NCBI GenBank assembly: GCA_031292385.1
Contig: JARLHE010000024.1
Coordinates: 1-64,000 of the forward strand
DNA length: 64,000 bases
Reading direction: 5' to 3'
Source: Oligoflexia bacterium
GTDB lineage: Bacteria; Bdellovibrionota; UBA1018
Program-made: the position numbers and the translations under genes
Notes under the pieces: generated by a model
The model's input: only the letters and a program-made list of their open reading frames with translations
Database searches by the model: none
What the model was told of the DNA's origin: nothing
Shown: piece by piece, positions 27,173 to 36,579 of the stretch
Numbering within the stretch: position 1 is the first letter of the stretch
Layout: each line of letters starts with the position of its first letter

Positions 27173-27207
27173 GTAGGCCGTACCTTTTGGTTGAGGCCTG
27201 CGTCATT
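27173..27207 (+). repeat. 35-bp dispersed repeat, copy 1 (downstream of tRNA-Pro)
   Basis: Begins GTAGGCCGTACCTTTTGGTT and ends CCTGCGTCATT. 34 of 35 bases match the copy at 33636-33670 in the same orientation. The ends (GTAGGCC / GGCCTGC) can pair as a 7-bp stem with an inner ACC-TTTT-GGT stem, so it could also serve as a terminator for the tRNA. Confidence 0.85.
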
Positions 27208-27220
27208 TTCACACATTAAT

Positions 27221-27832
27221 TCAAGGCTCCGACGGATGCGCTGCTGGAAGTTTCCAGCCGCGCCGTAGAGCCGCGATCCGAATCCCAAAGCAACAGCCCG
27301 CACCGACAATGGTGACCGCGGCTTGCGGAAAATGAAATCCATGCCCCAGGACGACAACGATCGCGCCAGCTAAGGCGGCTACCGCATAGAGGTCCGCCCG
27401 CAGCACGACGGGAATTTCGGTGACGAGTATGTCTCGCAGCATACCGCCCCCAATTCCGGTCAGCATGCCAAGCAATGCCGCGGGAACCGGCTCAAGTCCG
27501 TGGTTCAGGGCCTTCTGGGTTCCATTCACCGCGAAGAGGGCAAGGCCCGCGCCGTCAAAAATCAAGACCGGGCTTCGCAGCCGATCGATCAGGGGATACC
27601 AAAAGAAAACCAAAAGTCCCGCTAGCACGGAAACCGCGACGTATTTCCAATCATTGATCGCTGACGGCGGGATAGTGCCGATCAAGACATCTCGCGTAAT
27701 CCCGCCCGCATTTCCCGCTGCGAAAGAAAGAACAAGGACGCCAAAAAGATCCAGTCGCTTTTGAACCCCGGTCATCGCACCGCTCAGGGCAAATACGAAG
27801 GTGCCCAGTAGGTCCAGGATCAGCAGGGTCAT
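27221..27832 (-). CDS. TRIC family cation channel (YicG/UPF0126-like)
   Basis: 203 residues, seven hydrophobic segments arranged as two inverted three-helix repeats plus one. Repeat motifs: LDLLGTFVFALSGAMTG, FAAGNAGGITRDVLIGTIP and the second GMLTGIGGGMLRDILVTEIP; the GGxxRD elements are the family tag, where a pair of glycines breaks the pore helix. Bacterial TRIC proteins are trimeric K+/Na+ channels of the inner membrane. It begins four bases after the stop of the M20 peptidase gene, so it is probably the second gene of that transcript. Confidence 0.9.
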   Translation of the reverse strand: MTLLILDLLGTFVFALSGAMTGVQKRLDLFGVLVLSFAAGNAGGITRDVLIGTIPPSAINDWKYVAVSVLAGLLVFFWYPLIDRLRSPVLIFDGAGLALFAVNGTQKALNHGLEPVPAALLGMLTGIGGGMLRDILVTEIPVVLRADLYAVAALAGAIVVVLGHGFHFPQAAVTIVGAGCCFGIRIAALRRGWKLPAAHPSEP

Positions 27833-27836
27833 TATT

Positions 27837-28718
27837 TTATTTCTCCAGCCAGGCCATCGCCGCCGAAATCATCGCCAAAACTCCGGTCTCCAGGGTGGGG
27901 TGCAGGACCGGCGCGAAGCGCGGACTGTGGTTGGTCGGCAAATCGCGGAGGCGGTTCGATGCTTGGGCCTTCGCATAGAGATCCGGATCCGTTCCGCCAA
28001 TAAACCAAAAGACGGAAGGAGCTCCCCATTCCGCTCCGAAACAGCCGAAATCCTCGCTGGCGGAAGTCGGCTCTGTCTCATGGATCCGATCGGCCGGGAA
28101 ATAGTTGCGGAGCGAATTGAGCACTTTCCGCGTCGCTTCAGGATCGTTTTTCGTCAGCGGATAATGATCTATGACTTTGAACTCCGGTGCCTTTGGAGCG
28201 CCCGAGGCCGTGGCTTCGGCGTTTACGATCCTGTGAGTCGAATCAAGGACCCGCTGCCGCACTCCTTCGTCAAAAGTGCGCACGTTCAGCTTGATGATCG
28301 CTTCATCGGGAATGACGTTTTCTTTGGTTCCGGCCTGAAGCGCGCCGATCGTCACGACCGCGGCCTCCGTTGGCGCGAGCTCTCGAGAGACGATGGTTTG
28401 CAATCTGAGGACCGTGGACGCGGCCATTACGACGGGATCGATACTCGCCTGGGGCATCGATCCGTGCGCGCCCCTGCCGAACATGCGAATTTGCAAGCTG
28501 TCGCCGGCCGATGTGATCACGCCGGCCTTTCCAACTCCCGTGGTGACTTCAAAACCATTTGAGCGCAGATGGTCCGCAGTGCGAGCCGCGGTTTGCACTT
28601 CCTGCATGGATAGTTCCGGGTGAGCGTGAATGTCGGTATAGATTTTCTCGAGGCCTGGCAGGAGGGCTTTGATATTTTCCACAATTGAAACAGAAAGAGC
28701 TGTCTTACTGGTTTGCAT
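27837..28718 (-). pseudogene. M20 amidohydrolase/peptidase with an internal in-frame deletion
   Basis: 293 residues from ATG 28718 (GAGGT ribosome site; GTG 28727 is the other option). The start (DIHAHPELSMQEVQTAARTADHLRSNGFEVTTGVGKAGV) and the end (dimerisation domain FGRGAHGSMPQ; EPTSASEDFGCF; NHSPRFAPVLHPTLETGV) are typical of hippurate hydrolase/IAA-amidohydrolase enzymes. These normally have ~390 residues. Between GKAGV and ITSAGDSLQIR about 110-120 residues are missing, including the ADMDALP, HACGHD and PAEE segments that bind the two metal ions. The frame is kept, but the protein should be inactive. Either a genuine deletion or an assembly collapse. Confidence 0.8.
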
Positions 28719-28862
28719 TGGCGTCACCTCGCATTGCCAGAATGAGAGGCGTAGATTGATTCATTAAAACCAGAAACGCAATCTCCGGATGGCGGATTTT
28801 AAGGGCCCTATATTGCCGCGTTAACTGCATGTGCCATTCGCGTGGTTCGCCGGAGGCAAATG

Positions 28863-28892
28863 TTGACACCCGCCGGGTGTTAAACGTACACC
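28863..28892 (+). promoter_or_regulatory. putative promoter with overlapping operator-like palindrome
   Basis: TTGACA (28863-28868) followed after 18 bases by TACACC (28887-28892). The palindrome ACACCCG-C-CGGGTGT (28866-28880) overlaps the -35 end and spacer, where a repressor could sit. It lies just ahead of the S53 peptidase gene, whose start is at 28901, so if transcription starts at ~28899 the leader would be almost absent. Confidence 0.4.
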
Positions 28893-28900
28893 TTTATTGA

Positions 28901-30454
28901 TTGATCCGCGCGAAACAAGAAAAATTAATCAAGAAGATTCCCATAAAGAGCGCTCTCGTTCCGGGCGTTTGCGCGGCGTTCTTGGCGGCGGGCGCACAGT
29001 CTTTCGCTAGCTCGCCCTCGGGTGTCGCGGAAGTGATCCTGTGTCTGCGCCCAAGGGTTTCGATGCAAGAGCTAGCAAGCTCGGTGACCGATCCATCCGC
29101 GCCGCGCTATCAGCGGTACTTCACCCCCGAAGAGATCCGCGCCATCGCGGCGCCGCCTCAAGAAGAATACGACTCGATCCTCGCCGATCTGCGCAGACAC
29201 GGCGTGACCGTGGTCCGCGAATCCTCGGCGCATTTGTCCATTACGGTTCGCGGCGAGCGAGCGTATTTGGCTCGCCTTAAGGCCGAAGTCGAATTCGCGA
29301 AGCCCCGCGCTTCGAACGGTATCGAATCCAGTATTGAATCCATTGTCGGGCTGACTAACGGGCCGAAGCGCCATCATTCTTCATTGCTGATCAGAAGCAT
29401 GACAGACGGCGACGCGAACGGGCTTCAGCCCCCGGCGATCAAGCAGGCTTACGATTTCAATCCGATCTATCAAGCGGGATTTACCGGGAAGGGCCAGCAT
29501 ATCGCGATCGCTACTTACGACGCGTTTTACCTCCAGGACATCCGCGACTATTACGTGATGAACCATCTGGACCCCATGCCGAGCGTGGACCAGGTGAAGT
29601 TCAATGGAACGCCGGACGACGACGTGCTCTCCGCGGTCGAGACCGAGTCGGACGCGGAGTTCGCGGGAATGATCGCACCTGGCGCCTCGATTCACGTTTT
29701 CGCTTCCGCCAAAAACGGCGACGCGGGCGAGCAGGCCATCTTTACGACGATTCTCGACGATAACCGCTCCAAGATCGTCACTTACAGCTGGGGCACGTTG
29801 GAGAATACGCTCGATCGCGAGCATAAAAAGGCGATGGACGCTCTTTTTTCTCGTGCGGTTGCCCAGGGCGTGACGATTTTTGTCGCGACCGGCGATGGCG
29901 GGGCGCAAGTGCCGGATTTTCCGGCCGGCAACCCGAACGTGGTGGCCGTCGGCGGCACGACGCTCACTGACACCAGCGGGGCTCGATCGGAGCTAGCCTG
30001 GAGTGGCAGCGGAGGGGGCATCAGCACTTTTTATCCCAGGCCTTCGTACCAGGCGGGGCTCGATCCAAAAATGGGTACGGGACGAGATTATCCGGACGTC
30101 GCGTTCAATGCCGACCCGAGCTCGGGACAGCCGACGTGGGTTCACTACGACCCGACTTCGCCGATGTCCGCTCCGGATGCTCCTAGCTATTATATTATCG
30201 GAGGCACGAGCATCGCCTCTCCGCAATGGGCGGGATTCATGGCTTTGGTCGACGAAGCGCGTGGATCGAAAAAACATCTGGGGCTGCTGAATCCTTGGAT
30301 CTACGCCATCCCGACCGCGTCTGTTGGCGATTATTTCAACGACATCGTCTCGGGCAGCAACGGCATGTATTCGGCTGGACCCGGTTTTGACTTGGTGACG
30401 GGCTTGGGCAGCATGATGGCAAGCGCCTTGTTTTCTTACTTGCAAGCACTTTGA
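28901..30454 (+). CDS. exported S53 family serine-carboxyl peptidase (sedolisin/kumamolisin type)
   Basis: 517 residues from a TTG start. A signal peptide (to ~residue 36) is followed by a pro-kumamolisin activation domain (about 40-150: VSMQELASSVTDPSAPRYQRYFTPEEI) and the catalytic domain from ~175. Active-site residues are visible: Glu247 and Asp251 in ETESD, oxyanion Asp332 in ATGDGGA and nucleophile Ser437 in GGTSIASPQ. The C-terminal Ca-binding loop lies near DIVSGSNGMYSAGPGFDLVTGLG. S53 enzymes are secreted, self-activating at acid pH and broad in specificity. An exported papain-like protein gene follows after 19 bases. Confidence 0.93.
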   Translation: MIRAKQEKLIKKIPIKSALVPGVCAAFLAAGAQSFASSPSGVAEVILCLRPRVSMQELASSVTDPSAPRYQRYFTPEEIRAIAAPPQEEYDSILADLRRHGVTVVRESSAHLSITVRGERAYLARLKAEVEFAKPRASNGIESSIESIVGLTNGPKRHHSSLLIRSMTDGDANGLQPPAIKQAYDFNPIYQAGFTGKGQHIAIATYDAFYLQDIRDYYVMNHLDPMPSVDQVKFNGTPDDDVLSAVETESDAEFAGMIAPGASIHVFASAKNGDAGEQAIFTTILDDNRSKIVTYSWGTLENTLDREHKKAMDALFSRAVAQGVTIFVATGDGGAQVPDFPAGNPNVVAVGGTTLTDTSGARSELAWSGSGGGISTFYPRPSYQAGLDPKMGTGRDYPDVAFNADPSSGQPTWVHYDPTSPMSAPDAPSYYIIGGTSIASPQWAGFMALVDEARGSKKHLGLLNPWIYAIPTASVGDYFNDIVSGSNGMYSAGPGFDLVTGLGSMMASALFSYLQAL

Positions 30455-30473
30455 GCTCGGAGCCGGGGGAGTG

Positions 30474-31358
30474 ATGATGAGAAGCTTTTCGATCGTTTTC
30501 CTGTTGTTGCTTTCGATCATGGCGGCGTCTTCGACCGCGTTCGGCGCGGGCGTGGACAAAGTCGTTTTGCCCGTCAGCCGGGACTTCGATCAACTGGATT
30601 CGGATCTTTGCTGGGCCTACGCGGTGCTGAATGCGCTCGAGTCCTTTTATATGACGAGGCATCCAGGAGAGGAGATCGAGCTTTCGCGCGGGTTTTTGCA
30701 GCATACCGATTGGTTGAGCGGTCTGGAGGACCGGCTTTCGAATCCTCGCTCGGAGCTGAACGATCGAGGAACCGCGATGGACGCGATTGGGATCATCCAG
30801 GGTTTCGGGATGTCGCAGTTCAAGGATTATTCGGATCTCAGCTCCGATTACTATCCGGACATCGAGCGGATTTTGGCCGACGTGGCCCGTTTGAAAACGA
30901 ACCCGCAAAAGCTCCGGAAGATTTCTTCCGATCTGGATTCGTCCTACGGGCCTTTGCCGAAAACCACGAAGCTCGACGGACGGACTCTTTCGGTACTGGA
31001 CTTTGGCCGTGAGCTTTTGGGCGAGAAACCCTGGGTTTCTTATGCCCTCGTCGACAGCAAGCACCCGGCGGGGTGGGGGCCCGATCCGGACTCGGACGCA
31101 AGCGGCAAGTACCAGGTCATGTACACGACATTGGACGATATCAAGGCCAGGATCCGCGCTTCCCTCAAGTCGGGCGTGCCAGTGGTTTACTCCGATCTGA
31201 GCCACATCGTGATGATCTATGGCGCGGAGTTCGACTCAAGCGGCGAGGCGACCACCTATTATATCAAAGATAGTATCAACAAGCCCTATCGATATCAGGC
31301 GGATCCCGGCGATCTTTATCAAACCTTGGGTGAAATCACTTTAACGGTTCAGAAGTAG
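30474..31358 (+). CDS. exported papain-like (C1/C39-type fold) cysteine peptidase-like protein
   Basis: 294 residues from ATG 30474 (GTG 30471 and ATG 30477 also possible behind GGGGGAG). Signal peptide ends near STAFGAG. The catalytic Cys lies in SDLCWAYAVLNALESF (Cys46), where papain has CWAF; His244 in SHIVMIYGAEF and Asp266 in YYIKDS take the places of the catalytic His and Asn (Asp instead of Asn). A ~100-residue helical insert separates Cys and His. Probably a periplasmic or secreted peptidase or amidohydrolase acting with the adjacent S53 peptidase. The Asn-to-Asp change leaves true protease activity open. Confidence 0.7.
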   Translation: MMRSFSIVFLLLLSIMAASSTAFGAGVDKVVLPVSRDFDQLDSDLCWAYAVLNALESFYMTRHPGEEIELSRGFLQHTDWLSGLEDRLSNPRSELNDRGTAMDAIGIIQGFGMSQFKDYSDLSSDYYPDIERILADVARLKTNPQKLRKISSDLDSSYGPLPKTTKLDGRTLSVLDFGRELLGEKPWVSYALVDSKHPAGWGPDPDSDASGKYQVMYTTLDDIKARIRASLKSGVPVVYSDLSHIVMIYGAEFDSSGEATTYYIKDSINKPYRYQADPGDLYQTLGEITLTVQK

Positions 31359-33538
31359 GGAGTTTGAAGTTCGGCGATGATTGCGAGTTCACCATCGCCT
31401 GATAGTCCTGCGGTCCCGGTACCGGCGATCGCCGAAATGATGCCCGTCGATACCGTTATCATTCGGATCACGTTATGAGCGGCATCGGCGACGTAAATAT
31501 TTCCTGAGCGGTCGAGCGCGAGACTCGAGGGGCTGATTTCCGCGGCCGTCGCCGGTCCTCCATCCCCTAGATCGCCGGCGGTCCCGGTACCGGCGATGGT
31601 TGAAATGACGCCGTTTGATACCTTCCGGACCCTATTGTTTCCGTAGTCGGCGATGTAAAGCTCGCCTGCGGCATTCAACGCCACTGCAATAGGCAGATTG
31701 AGGTCCGCGGCCACGGCCTGCTGGCCATCGCCGGAGTTGCCCGCCGTGCCCGTTCCTGCCACGGTTGTAATGGTGCCCGAAGCAAGGACTTCTCGAACGA
31801 CGTTGTAGTAGTAGTCAGCAAAATAGACGTTCCCGTCTTCATCGATCGCGATACTCTCGGTGATACCGATCTCGGCGTTGATCGCCGGGCCGCCGTCTCC
31901 GGTATAGCCCATGGTTCCGTTTCCGGCGATCGTGGATATATCTCCGGTCGTCGCGTCGATTTTACGGATACGGTAGCCTCCGGTGTCCACGACGTAAATA
32001 TTTCCCTGGCGATCTAATGCGATCGCCGTCGGCGCGGAAAAAGAGGCTTCTGTCGCCGGGCCCCCGTCGCCCGAATACGCGCTTTTCATAAAAGTTCCTG
32101 CCGCGGTCGAAATGGTTCCGGACGGGCTCACTTTGCGAATGACGTAGTCTTGATCGTCGGAAATGTACGTATTGCCTGCGCTATCGATAGCGACGGAAGC
32201 GGGCATGTACAATATTCCATCCGTCGCCGGGCCGCCGTCGCCGATTTCGCCGGGGACCATCCCGGCATAAGTGCTGATAGTGCCGGTCGTGGTGTTCAGC
32301 TCCCGTACTTGATTGTTGGTCGAGACATAAACATTCCCCGAAGCATCGACCGCAAGTCCGCTCGGGGCGTTGATTTCGGCAGCGGTCGCCGGTCCGCCAT
32401 CGCCATTGTCGCCCGCGGTTCCGTTTCCGATAACGGTTGTGATGATTCCGGTCGAAGCGGAAACTTCGCGGACCACGTTGTTGGAAGAATCCGCGATGTA
32501 AATATTGCCGGATGGGTCGAGCACCGCTTTCGTGGGACCCCAAAGCGTTGCGCTGGTCGCCGGCCCTCCATCGCCTGTGTAACCTTGCGATCCTCCGGAC
32601 CCGGCGATCGTAGAGATCTTACCCGTGGATGCCGTCACCTTTCGGATGACTTCATTTCGCGTATCAGCGAGATAGAGATTGCCGGCGTTGTCGGCAGTCA
32701 CTCCGTTAACCCAAGACAGTTTGGCATTGGTTGCCAGTCCTCCGTCGCCGGAAAATCCATAAGTGTGATTGCCTGCCACGGTGGAAATTTTTCCGTCCGC
32801 CGCGGCAACCATGCGTACCACGGAGTTCTGGGTGTCTGCGATGTAGAGATTGCCTGATCCATCGACCGAGACATCGCTAGGAACGTTGAGTTCGGCGCTG
32901 ATTGCCGGCCCTCCGTCGCCTGAATATCCTGCCGTTCCGGTTCCAGCGATCGTTGAAATAATGCCCGACGCAGACACTTTTCGAACGACATGGCTCCAAT
33001 AGTCGGCGATGTAAAGGTTGCCGGACGCATCGAGGGCGACGCTGCTGGGCGAATAAAGCTCGGCTCGGGTTGCAAAGTCTCCATCGCCCGAATAGCCGCT
33101 CACCCCAAATGTTCCGGCTGCAATCGAAACAGTGCCGTCCGCTGCCGCGATCTTCCAGACCACGAATGAGTTCATGTCGGCCATGTATAAATTGCCCGCG
33201 CTATCGAACGCGCTGCCTCTCGGCATCATTGTATAAGAATAGATCTGGCTTTGGTTCGTGAGTCCGGCAAAGGCCGTGATTATCCCCGTCGACATCGTGA
33301 TTTCCCGGACCAGGCCGTTGGCCGAGTCAGCGAAGTAGAGGTTTCCGCTCGCGTCGAATTTTTGCGCGTAAACGGACCAGCTAGGCTCCGAAGACGAGGG
33401 GGAAGGCGATGGTGATGGAGAAATGGATAGGGACGCCGAACTCGCGGTGCTCGAGCTTTGTGTGGGCGCAATCAGCACCGGCATGCAGCCCATGCAAAAA
33501 ATAGAAATAAAAATGAAAAAAAAGCGAGCAGTCCACAT
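31349..33538 (-). CDS. lipoprotein with twelve NHL repeats (beta-propeller)
   Basis: 729 residues. Lipobox FCMGC gives lipidated Cys18, then a Ser/Pro-rich linker to ~residue 50. Twelve repeats of the form P-x-x-[VL]-A-x-[DN]-x-x-G-[NE]-[LIV]-Y-[IV]-A-D followed by [VI]-[VI]-R-[KE]-[VI], ISTIAGTGTAGYSGDGGPA fill the rest, enough for two six-bladed propellers. Such proteins bind peptides, sugars or RNA or act as surface adhesins; no catalytic residue can be named. The DNA is strongly repetitive with a ~160-base period, making it prone to recombination or misassembly. Its 3' end overlaps the papain-like gene by 10 bases. Confidence 0.9.
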   Translation of the reverse strand: MWTARFFFIFISIFCMGCMPVLIAPTQSSSTASSASLSISPSPSPSPSSSEPSWSVYAQKFDASGNLYFADSANGLVREITMSTGIITAFAGLTNQSQIYSYTMMPRGSAFDSAGNLYMADMNSFVVWKIAAADGTVSIAAGTFGVSGYSGDGDFATRAELYSPSSVALDASGNLYIADYWSHVVRKVSASGIISTIAGTGTAGYSGDGGPAISAELNVPSDVSVDGSGNLYIADTQNSVVRMVAAADGKISTVAGNHTYGFSGDGGLATNAKLSWVNGVTADNAGNLYLADTRNEVIRKVTASTGKISTIAGSGGSQGYTGDGGPATSATLWGPTKAVLDPSGNIYIADSSNNVVREVSASTGIITTVIGNGTAGDNGDGGPATAAEINAPSGLAVDASGNVYVSTNNQVRELNTTTGTISTYAGMVPGEIGDGGPATDGILYMPASVAIDSAGNTYISDDQDYVIRKVSPSGTISTAAGTFMKSAYSGDGGPATEASFSAPTAIALDRQGNIYVVDTGGYRIRKIDATTGDISTIAGNGTMGYTGDGGPAINAEIGITESIAIDEDGNVYFADYYYNVVREVLASGTITTVAGTGTAGNSGDGQQAVAADLNLPIAVALNAAGELYIADYGNNRVRKVSNGVISTIAGTGTAGDLGDGGPATAAEISPSSLALDRSGNIYVADAAHNVIRMITVSTGIISAIAGTGTAGLSGDGELAIIAELQTPYF

Positions 33539-33867
33539 ACGTTCATCTTGCCGGCACGGAGCCAGCCCTTATTTTTAATAGTTTATGTCTTTGCGGCCTC
33601 CTGCGGAAGCTGTGTCAAATCGGACGCAGTAAAAGGTAGGCCGTACCTTTTGGTTGAGGCCCGCGTCATTCGGTTCGCTGAAAAGGCCGGACGTAGCAAT
33701 CCGCGGACTCCGGCGAGCCGCTGGAACTCTGACTTCTCAGGAGCTGTTTCCTCAACGAGGAGACATGCCTGATCAGCTTGTCGCCGGCAGGCGTCCCCGG
33801 ATAGGCAAAAAAAGAAGAAGAAAGCAAAATCTCAAAAGGGCCATCGATCAATCCCTCAACGAAAGCA
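33539..33867. other. 329-base intergenic region carrying repeat copy 2
   Basis: Holds the promoter side of the NHL lipoprotein gene (minus strand) and the 35-bp repeat at 33636-33670. Short frames present here are not protein-like. A purine-rich run (AAAAAAAGAAGAAGAAAGC, ~33808-33826) lies near the 3' end of the quinone oxidoreductase gene. No tRNA or integrase remnant seen. Confidence 0.5.
33636..33670 (+). repeat. 35-bp dispersed repeat, copy 2
   Basis: Matches the copy at 27173-27207 in 34 of 35 bases, same orientation; both are preceded by an A-run. Weaker similarity (CTCCG..CG..GCTGGAA) seems to continue ~60 bases downstream in both copies. Not inside a gene. Confidence 0.85.
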
Positions 33868-34839
33868 TTAAATGAGAAGCAAGCTCGATCCGGTGGTCTT
33901 GCGTGCTTCCAGGTCCCGGTGCGCCCGCGCTGCCTCGCGGAGCGGGTAAGTCTGATTGATCGAGACTTTAACGGCCCCCTGTTGAATCACCGAGAAGAGA
34001 TCGTGCGCGCTTTTTTCGAGTTCATCTCTTTGAGCGACGTAGGTCATCAGGGTCGGGCGGGTGACGTAGAGCGAGCCCTTTTGCGCGAGGATGCCGAGGG
34101 GAAAGGGTTCGACCGCGCCCGAGGCGTTGCCGAAGCTCACCATCAACCCGCGCGGCGCGAGGCAGTCGAGCGAGTCCATGAAGGTAGCTTTGCCGATGCC
34201 GTCGTACACGACCGGGACGCCTTTCCCTTCGGTCAGCTCACGAACCTGTTTGGAAACGGGGCCGCTTCTGCTGACGATGACGTGCTCGCATCCGCTCTGT
34301 TTCGCGAGCGCCGCTTTTTCTTCGCTTCCGACGGTGCCGATCACCCGTGCGCCCAGATGCTTGGCCCATTGGCAAAGGATCTGCCCGACGCCTCCTGCCG
34401 CCGCGTGAACGAGGATCGTCTCGCCGGCCTGGACTCGGTGGGTACGCCGAATCAAGAATTCGGCGGTCATTCCTTTTAGTAAAACGGCGGCGACAGTTTT
34501 TTCGTCGAGATCGGCGGGAATTCGCGCCAAGCGGCTCGCGGGGCGGATGACCAGCTCCGAATAGGCTCCGAGCCCTCCCGCGTATCCGACCCGGTCGCCC
34601 GGTTTGAATTCCTTGACCTCGGAACCGACCGCTTCGACCACGCCCGCGCCTTCGGCTCCGGGCGTCAGCGGGAGTGAGTCGGAGTAAAGCCCGTTACGAT
34701 AATAGACATCGATGAAATTCAAGCCGACGGCTCGATTGCGAATGAGGACTTCATGGGGTCCGGGGCGAGGGGTTTCGACTTCTTCCCAGAGCATTTTCTC
34801 CGGACCGCCGACCTCATGAACACGGATCGCGAATGGCAT
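33868..34839 (-). CDS. qor: NADPH:quinone oxidoreductase (zeta-crystallin/Qor type)
   Basis: 323 residues of the zinc-free medium-chain dehydrogenase family. N-terminal GPHEVLIRNRAVGLNFIDVYYRNGLY is the quinone-reductase pattern; nucleotide motif AAAGGVGQILCQWAKHLGARVIGTVGS; VYDGIGKATFMDSLDCLAPRG. No structural-zinc cysteines are present, as expected. It reduces quinones or reactive aldehydes with NADPH in the cytoplasm. An AAAGGAG ribosome site precedes the ATG. It is divergent from an acyl-CoA synthetase, with ~80 bases between them for both promoters. Confidence 0.92.
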   Translation of the reverse strand: MPFAIRVHEVGGPEKMLWEEVETPRPGPHEVLIRNRAVGLNFIDVYYRNGLYSDSLPLTPGAEGAGVVEAVGSEVKEFKPGDRVGYAGGLGAYSELVIRPASRLARIPADLDEKTVAAVLLKGMTAEFLIRRTHRVQAGETILVHAAAGGVGQILCQWAKHLGARVIGTVGSEEKAALAKQSGCEHVIVSRSGPVSKQVRELTEGKGVPVVYDGIGKATFMDSLDCLAPRGLMVSFGNASGAVEPFPLGILAQKGSLYVTRPTLMTYVAQRDELEKSAHDLFSVIQQGAVKVSINQTYPLREAARAHRDLEARKTTGSSLLLI

Positions 34840-34919
34840 TTGCCGTCTCCTTTTGCTTCAGATTACCGCAAACCCTTGAGAGATCCAAAATTGTCGTATA
34901 CGTTCTTCTATGCTTTTGT

Positions 34920-36560
34920 ATGGAATCGAAATACGAATGGGGTCTCGGTAAAAATCCTGCAAACTACACGCCTTTGACTCCTTTGGAGTTCATCAGACGC
35001 AGCGCCGACGTTTACCCGCAGCGCACGGCCATCGTCCATGGGGCGATTCGCAGATCCTGGAAAGAAACCTACCTTCGCTGTTTGAAAATGGCCTCCGCGC
35101 TGAAAAAGCGCGGAATCGGTAAAGGCGATACCGTCTCGGCGATCCTGCCGAACGTGCCGGCGATGGTGGAATTGCATTTCGCCGTTCCGTTTGCGGGCGC
35201 GGTTTTGAACGCGCTCAACATCCGGCTCGATGCCGAAAGCATCGCCTTCATGCTTCAGCATGCGGAGTCCAAGGTCGTCTTCGTCGATCCCGAGTTCTCG
35301 CCGCTCATCCGGGATGCGATCACGCGAATCGAGAAGCCTCCGCTGGTCGTGCACGTGAGCGACGCGCTTTACGAAGGAGAAAACGGGCCTGCTTCATCCT
35401 TGGAGTACGAGGGCCTTCTCGGCGAGGGCGATGATTCTTTTCAGGGCGACTATCCGATCGACGAATGGGACGCCATCAGCCTGAATTACACGTCTGGAAC
35501 GACGGGAAACCCGAAGGGGGTCGTCTACCATCATCGAGGCGCGTATGCGGGGGCCATCTCCAATGTTTTGGAATGGGACATGCCGAAGCATCCGACCTAT
35601 TTATGGACGCTCCCCATGTTTCACTGCAACGGATGGACGTTTCCCTGGGCCGTGGCGGCGAGGGCGGGTACTAACGTTTGCCTGCGTAAAATCGACGCCG
35701 AGCAGATTTTCAAGCTGATCCGCGAGCATCACGTCACTCATTACAGCGGTGCCCCGATCGTTCACAGCCTTCTCATCAACGCGTCCGAAGAAATGAGAGA
35801 GGGCATCAAACACCGGGTGGAGGCGCTCGTGGCCGGTGCCGCCCCTCCCGCCGCGATGATCGAGGGGATGAATAAGATCGGGTTTAATATCACGCATGTT
35901 TACGGGTTGACCGAAGTTTACGGCCCCGCGAGCGTGTGCGCGAAGCAGAGTGAATGGGAGCGGCTGCCGATCGGCGAACAGGCGCGGCTCAACGCCCGTC
36001 AGGGAGTGACCTACAGCCTCCAAAGCGCGGTAGCCGTGCTTGACCCCGAGTCGATGAAGCCCGTTCCCGCCGACGCGGAAACGATGGGCGAGCTCATGTT
36101 CAAGGGTAACATCACCATGAAGGGGTATTTGAAGAATCCGAAAGCCACTCAAGAGGCGTTCGAGGGCGGGTGGTTCCACACGGGGGATTTGGGCGTCGTT
36201 TACCCCGATGGCTATATCAAGATCAAGGATCGCAGCAAGGACATCATTATTTCGGGTGGGGAGAACGTCTCCAGCATCGAGGTCGAAGACGTGCTGTACC
36301 AGCATCCGGCAGTCATGCTCGCGGCCGTCGTCGGCAAGCCCGACCCGAAGTGGGGAGAGGCCGTCTGCGCGTTTATCGAGCTCAAAAACGGATCCGTCGT
36401 CACGGCGGAAGAGTTGATCCTTCATTGCAAACGGCATCTTCCGCATTTCAAGGTTCCGAAAGCGATCGTGTTCAGGGAGATTCCAAAGACTTCCACCGGT
36501 AAAATCCAGAAATTCGAGCTTCGCAAGATCGTCGGATCGGCGAGCGCGATTGACGTTTGA
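34920..36560 (+). CDS. acyl-CoA synthetase (DmdB/medium-chain fatty acid ligase-like)
   Basis: 546 residues from ATG 34920; an in-frame ATG at 34833 would add 29 hydrophobic residues overlapping the opposite gene and is less likely. ANL superfamily motifs: P-loop YTSGTTGNPKGV, adenylate-binding YGLTEVYGP, HTGDLGVVYPDGYIKIKDRSKDIIISGGENVSS hinge, and C-terminal Lys in STGKIQK. The start (YTPLTPLEFIRRSADVYPQRTAIVHG) resembles the fatty-acyl/3-methylmercaptopropionyl-CoA ligase group. It activates a carboxylic acid with ATP and CoA; exact chain length unknown. A TMEM175-like channel gene follows 19 bases later. Confidence 0.9.
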   Translation: MESKYEWGLGKNPANYTPLTPLEFIRRSADVYPQRTAIVHGAIRRSWKETYLRCLKMASALKKRGIGKGDTVSAILPNVPAMVELHFAVPFAGAVLNALNIRLDAESIAFMLQHAESKVVFVDPEFSPLIRDAITRIEKPPLVVHVSDALYEGENGPASSLEYEGLLGEGDDSFQGDYPIDEWDAISLNYTSGTTGNPKGVVYHHRGAYAGAISNVLEWDMPKHPTYLWTLPMFHCNGWTFPWAVAARAGTNVCLRKIDAEQIFKLIREHHVTHYSGAPIVHSLLINASEEMREGIKHRVEALVAGAAPPAAMIEGMNKIGFNITHVYGLTEVYGPASVCAKQSEWERLPIGEQARLNARQGVTYSLQSAVAVLDPESMKPVPADAETMGELMFKGNITMKGYLKNPKATQEAFEGGWFHTGDLGVVYPDGYIKIKDRSKDIIISGGENVSSIEVEDVLYQHPAVMLAAVVGKPDPKWGEAVCAFIELKNGSVVTAEELILHCKRHLPHFKVPKAIVFREIPKTSTGKIQKFELRKIVGSASAIDV

Positions 36561-36579
36561 GCGCCATTCGGAGGGAAAT

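Noticed and set aside
31349..33538. Regular ~160-base repeats resembling a CRISPR or satellite array
   Set aside because: The repeats are the DNA of twelve NHL protein repeats in one open frame; unit length and divergence do not fit CRISPR.
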